From positions 1,699,001 to 1,763,000 of the forward strand of contig VISH01000002.1 of the NCBI GenBank assembly GCA_007827375.1: 64,000 nt of DNA, read 5' to 3'. Positions within the stretch are counted from its first letter, which is position 1. Every line of letters begins with the position of its first letter. The translations under genes were made by a program, and so were the position numbers. This document shows positions 61,332 to 64,000 of the stretch, piece after piece. The notes beneath the pieces were generated by a model. That model was not told the DNA's origin. It searched no databases and saw only the letters and a program-made list of their open reading frames with translations. The DNA comes from Alteromonadaceae bacterium 2753L.S.0a.02. GTDB taxonomy: Bacteria; Pseudomonadota; Gammaproteobacteria; Pseudomonadales; Cellvibrionaceae.

Positions 61332-62164
61332 TTGCGAGAGTTTTTCGTTGTGTTGCCTTAGCGGTTTTGCTGTGCTTTTCTTTCGTGACGCAAGTGTATG
61401 GTCAGGCTCCCGCAACGCCCTCCAGTAATGAAATAAACACTGCAGAGCAGATGTTAGCCAATGGTGTGCAAGGCTTTAAACCCATTGAGGGCTTGCCCGC
61501 GGTAACCGTTCGCACCAATGCAGACGGTAGCCAAGACTACACCGTTACGCTGCAAATTCTCATGTTAATGACGGCACTCACGTTTTTGCCGGCCATTCTC
61601 ATGATGATGACCTCCTTCACACGAATCATTATTGTGTTTGCAATTTTGCGTCAGGCCTTGGGCCTGCAACAGTCGCCATCAAATCAAATCTTAATAGGAC
61701 TATCACTATTTCTCACGCTGTTTATCATGACGCCGGTACTCAGCGAAGTGAATGAGCGGGCCTTGCAACCCTATATGGCGGAACAGATCAGCGCGCGGCA
61801 GGCCTTGGAAAACAGTAAGGGTCCATTCCATAAGTTTATGATCAGCAATACCCGCGAATCCGATCTGGATTTGTTTTTTCGGATTGGTGAACTCGACCCC
61901 GTCGCGAGGCCCGAAGAGGTGCCATTTAGTGTTTTGTTACCCGCGTTCGTTACTTCGGAACTTAAAACGGCGTTTCAAATCGGCTTTATTATTTTTATTC
62001 CATTTCTGGTGATCGATATTGTTGTGGCCAGTGTGCTTATGGCCATGGGCATGATGATGTTATCGCCACTCATTATCTCGCTACCCTTCAAAATTATGTT
62101 GTTTGTGTTGGTCGACGGTTGGGCGCTGATCATTGGAACCCTTGCTGCGAGCTTTGGTATTTAA
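61328..62164 (+). CDS. fliP: Flagellar export gate protein FliP
   Basis: 278 aa from the ATGA overlap at 61328; longer frames run deep into fliO. Cleavable signal peptide (about 1-26), then FliP core: LLMTALTFLPAILMMMTSFT, RQALGLQQSPSNQILIGLSL, FVTSELKTAFQIGFIIFIPF and DIVVASVLMAMGMMMLSP. Part of the FliPQR export gate in the MS ring. Confidence 0.96.
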   Translation: MIARVFRCVALAVLLCFSFVTQVYGQAPATPSSNEINTAEQMLANGVQGFKPIEGLPAVTVRTNADGSQDYTVTLQILMLMTALTFLPAILMMMTSFTRIIIVFAILRQALGLQQSPSNQILIGLSLFLTLFIMTPVLSEVNERALQPYMAEQISARQALENSKGPFHKFMISNTRESDLDLFFRIGELDPVARPEEVPFSVLLPAFVTSELKTAFQIGFIIFIPFLVIDIVVASVLMAMGMMMLSPLIISLPFKIMLFVLVDGWALIIGTLAASFGI

Positions 62165-62185
62165 GGCCATTTCAAAGGTGCAATT

Positions 62186-62455
62186 ATGACAACTGAAATA
62201 GCGCTACAATTGTTTGCTGATGCTTTTTTCCTCACGGTTATTATGGTTGCAGTTATCGTTGGGCCGAGCCTGGCGGTAGGTTTACTAGTAAGCACCTTTC
62301 AGGCCGCAACCCAGATTAACGAGCAAACCCTGAGTTTCCTGCCAAGACTGCTAATTACCCTGGCAACTATCATGATTGTTGGCCCCTGGCTGGTACAACA
62401 ATTGATGGATCTTTTCACACAGTTGATGTTTCGAGTACCGGAGTTGATCGGGTAG
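62186..62455 (+). CDS. fliQ: Flagellar export gate protein FliQ
   Basis: 89 aa with two membrane segments (about 15-38 and 52-75). SLAVGLLVSTFQAATQINEQ, TLSFLPRLL and TIMIVGPWLVQQL are typical of FliQ. It lies 21 bp after fliP and 25 bp before fliR. Confidence 0.95.
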   Translation: MTTEIALQLFADAFFLTVIMVAVIVGPSLAVGLLVSTFQAATQINEQTLSFLPRLLITLATIMIVGPWLVQQLMDLFTQLMFRVPELIG

Positions 62456-62480
62456 CGATACCCTCAAAACGGATCGGCTT

Positions 62481-63254
62481 ATGCTAATCACCGATACTCA
62501 GATCGCGCAATTTATTCAACAGTATTTTTTACCTTTTGTACGTATCGGTATGATGTTGATGGTTATGCCCATCATAGGTTCTCGCATTGTGAATACCCGA
62601 GTGCGATTGGTACTCGCGATGCTCATAAGTATGTTGGTAGTGCCGCTGCTTCCCTCACTGCCCGCCGTTCCGCCTTTGAGTTGGCAGGCCTTGTGGTTTG
62701 TAGTGCAGGAATTGTTGTTGGGTGCGCTTATCGGTTTCGTGTTTCAGATCGTTTTTCAAATGTTTGTGCTGAGTGGCCAGTATATGGCGATGAAAATGGG
62801 CCTGGGTTTTGCGTCGATGAATGATCCCTCCAATGGCGTGCAAACCACAGTACTTTCCCAGTTTTTTTTAATGCTACTTACGCTCACCTTTGTTGCTGTC
62901 GATGGCCACCTTGTTCTGATTATGATGTTGGTTAAGAGTTTTCAAACCTTACCGCCGGGGCATTTCTTGGTCGATTCGGTGGATTTGTTACGACTTGTGC
63001 AAATGGGTGGTTGGATGTTTGCAGCGGCATTGTTGATGGCCTTGCCAGTGATTACCGCACTGTTATTTGTCAACATTGCCTTCGGTGTTATGAGTCGCGC
63101 GGCACCGCAGTTAAATATATTTGCCGTAGGCTTCCCATTTACACTGATGTGTGGCTTGTTGTTAATTTGGTTGGGGCTTACCAATTTTTCTGAAATCTTC
63201 GAATCTGCTACGGAGTACGGCTTACAGCAGATTGGCGAAATTTTAAAATTTTAA
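62481..63254 (+). CDS. fliR: Flagellar export gate protein FliR
   Basis: 257 aa with six predicted membrane segments. FVRIGMMLMVMPIIGSRIVN, LLLGALIGFVFQIVFQMFV, GLGFASMNDPSNGVQTTVLS and AFGVMSRAAPQLNIFAVGFP are FliR signatures. It completes the FliPQR gate. Confidence 0.96.
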   Translation: MLITDTQIAQFIQQYFLPFVRIGMMLMVMPIIGSRIVNTRVRLVLAMLISMLVVPLLPSLPAVPPLSWQALWFVVQELLLGALIGFVFQIVFQMFVLSGQYMAMKMGLGFASMNDPSNGVQTTVLSQFFLMLLTLTFVAVDGHLVLIMMLVKSFQTLPPGHFLVDSVDLLRLVQMGGWMFAAALLMALPVITALLFVNIAFGVMSRAAPQLNIFAVGFPFTLMCGLLLIWLGLTNFSEIFESATEYGLQQIGEILKF

Positions 63255-63275
63255 CCGGGCGGGTGGACCTCTTTC

Positions 63276-64000
63276 ATGGCAGACGACGACAGCTCACAAG
63301 AAAAAACGGAAGAGGCGACGCCGCGACGCCTGGAGAAAGCGCGTGAAGAAGGTCAGGTTCCCCGATCGCGGGATCTGACCACAACCGCTGTATTACTGGC
63401 AGGTACCTTCGGTCTGGTTTTTTTTGGCGGTGTTATTGTCGAACAGCTGGCATCGGTTTTACGCTTTAATTTCGATTTGTCCCGCGAAGTAATTTTCGAT
63501 CCTAACCTGATGTTTGCACAGCTCGGGAGAAGCTTTTTACAGGCGCTTATGGGCTTAATTCCCTTGTTTGTGATGTTACTTATCGCCGCGATTGCCGGGC
63601 CCATTGCCTTGGGGGGATGGTTGTTCAGCAGTAAAGCACTGGCGCCGCAACTTAACCGCATGGACCCAATTAAGGGCCTCGGGCGCATGTTTTCGGTTAA
63701 ATCGCTAGTAGAGCTAGCCAAAGCGATCGGCAAGGTGGCGATTGTAGTTGCCACAGCATTTGTTTTATTAAACAGCATGAAAACTGCGCTTTTAGGGCTT
63801 TCGATGGAAAGTCTCGAGAGCGGTATGGTGCATTCCGTTACCTTGAGTTTATGGGCCGCAGTTTTTTTATCGGCATCGACGATAATTATCGCGTTGATCG
63901 ATATACCCTTTCAAATTTACGACCACAGTAAAAAATTGAAAATGTCGCGCCAAGACATTAAAGACGAAATGAAAGATACCGAGGGCAAACCTGAGGTAAA
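63276..64000 (+). CDS. flhB: Flagellar export switch protein FlhB, N-terminal part
   Basis: The first 241 residues are present; the frame runs off the right edge. EKTEEATPRRLEKAREEGQV and RSRDLTTTAVLL are the FlhB N-terminus; GPIALGGWLFSSKALAPQL, RMDPIKGLGRMFSVKSLVEL and the final KLKMSRQDIKDEMKDTEGKP lead to the NPTH autocleavage site, which is not in the window. Four membrane segments are visible. It follows fliR by 21 bp. Confidence 0.95.
   Translation, partial: MADDDSSQEKTEEATPRRLEKAREEGQVPRSRDLTTTAVLLAGTFGLVFFGGVIVEQLASVLRFNFDLSREVIFDPNLMFAQLGRSFLQALMGLIPLFVMLLIAAIAGPIALGGWLFSSKALAPQLNRMDPIKGLGRMFSVKSLVELAKAIGKVAIVVATAFVLLNSMKTALLGLSMESLESGMVHSVTLSLWAAVFLSASTIIIALIDIPFQIYDHSKKLKMSRQDIKDEMKDTEGKPEV

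Overview
The window is one long flagellar and chemotaxis chromosome segment from a polar-flagellate gammaproteobacterium. The order fliC-flaG-fliD-fliS-fliS-like-fliT-like-fleQ ... fleS-fleR-fliE-F-G-H-I-J is the Pseudomonas/Cellvibrionales arrangement. Middling GC and the protein sequences suggest a marine Cellvibrionales relative such as Saccharophagus or Teredinibacter; that placement is inference. I saw no tRNA, rRNA, CRISPR array, transposase, integrase or phage gene.

Region 1 (1-22383, minus strand) is a flagellin-glycan island of 22 genes. Almost every junction is an overlap or a gap of at most 18 bp, often ATGA or TAATG, so it reads as one operon. A good sigma-54 promoter (22491-22506, minus) sits upstream of its first gene, a Maf-type flagellin glycosyltransferase. 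Then come pseB, pseC, pseF and pseI (CMP-pseudaminic acid), an acyl carrier protein, an acyl-activating AMP ligase and a PseG-GNAT fusion. Next are a Gfo/Idh oxidoreductase, two GT2 glycosyltransferases, and a cytidylyltransferase/SDR/epimerase/C-methyltransferase/SDR cassette for a branched (probably CDP-linked) sugar. The last block holds a CmcI-type methyltransferase, an unknown protein, a formyltransferase-like protein with an altered active site, a CysC-like kinase, a CDP-glycerol-transferase-like protein, and the start of a PEP-synthase-like protein cut by the window edge. The last group resembles the Campylobacter jejuni capsule phosphoramidate genes (Cj1415 kinase, Cj1418 glutamine kinase). 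It is the best candidate here for an undescribed system: phosphoramidate decoration of a flagellin glycan.

Region 2 (22384-36533, plus strand) has fliC behind a textbook sigma-28 promoter, flaG, fliD, two fliS-family genes (the first behind a second sigma-28 promoter), a fliT-like gene, fleQ, an out-of-place long-form purC, an unknown membrane-anchored protein, fleS-fleR behind a sigma-54 promoter, and a 62-residue acidic protein followed by a clear terminator. Both fliS-family genes are followed by related repeats with a covarying stem-loop.

Region 3 (36534-42509) is fliE-F-G-H-I-J behind a sigma-54 promoter. A convergent gene at 42695-44407 encodes an orphan LacI-fold/GAF-like/PAS protein with neither a DNA-binding nor an output domain.

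Region 4 (44795-56933) is a chemotaxis cluster (STAS, cheY, cheA, cheW, a multi-PAS soluble receptor, cheR, cheD, cheB; no cheZ), then an hsbA-hsbR-hptB-like partner-switching module. Region 5 (57018 to the right edge) is fliK, then fliL-M-N-O-P-Q-R-flhB, with separate sigma-54 promoters ahead of fliK and fliL. The whole window therefore covers flagellin synthesis, its glycosylation, export, motor switch, chemosensory control and the regulators (FleQ, FleSR, sigma-54, sigma-28).
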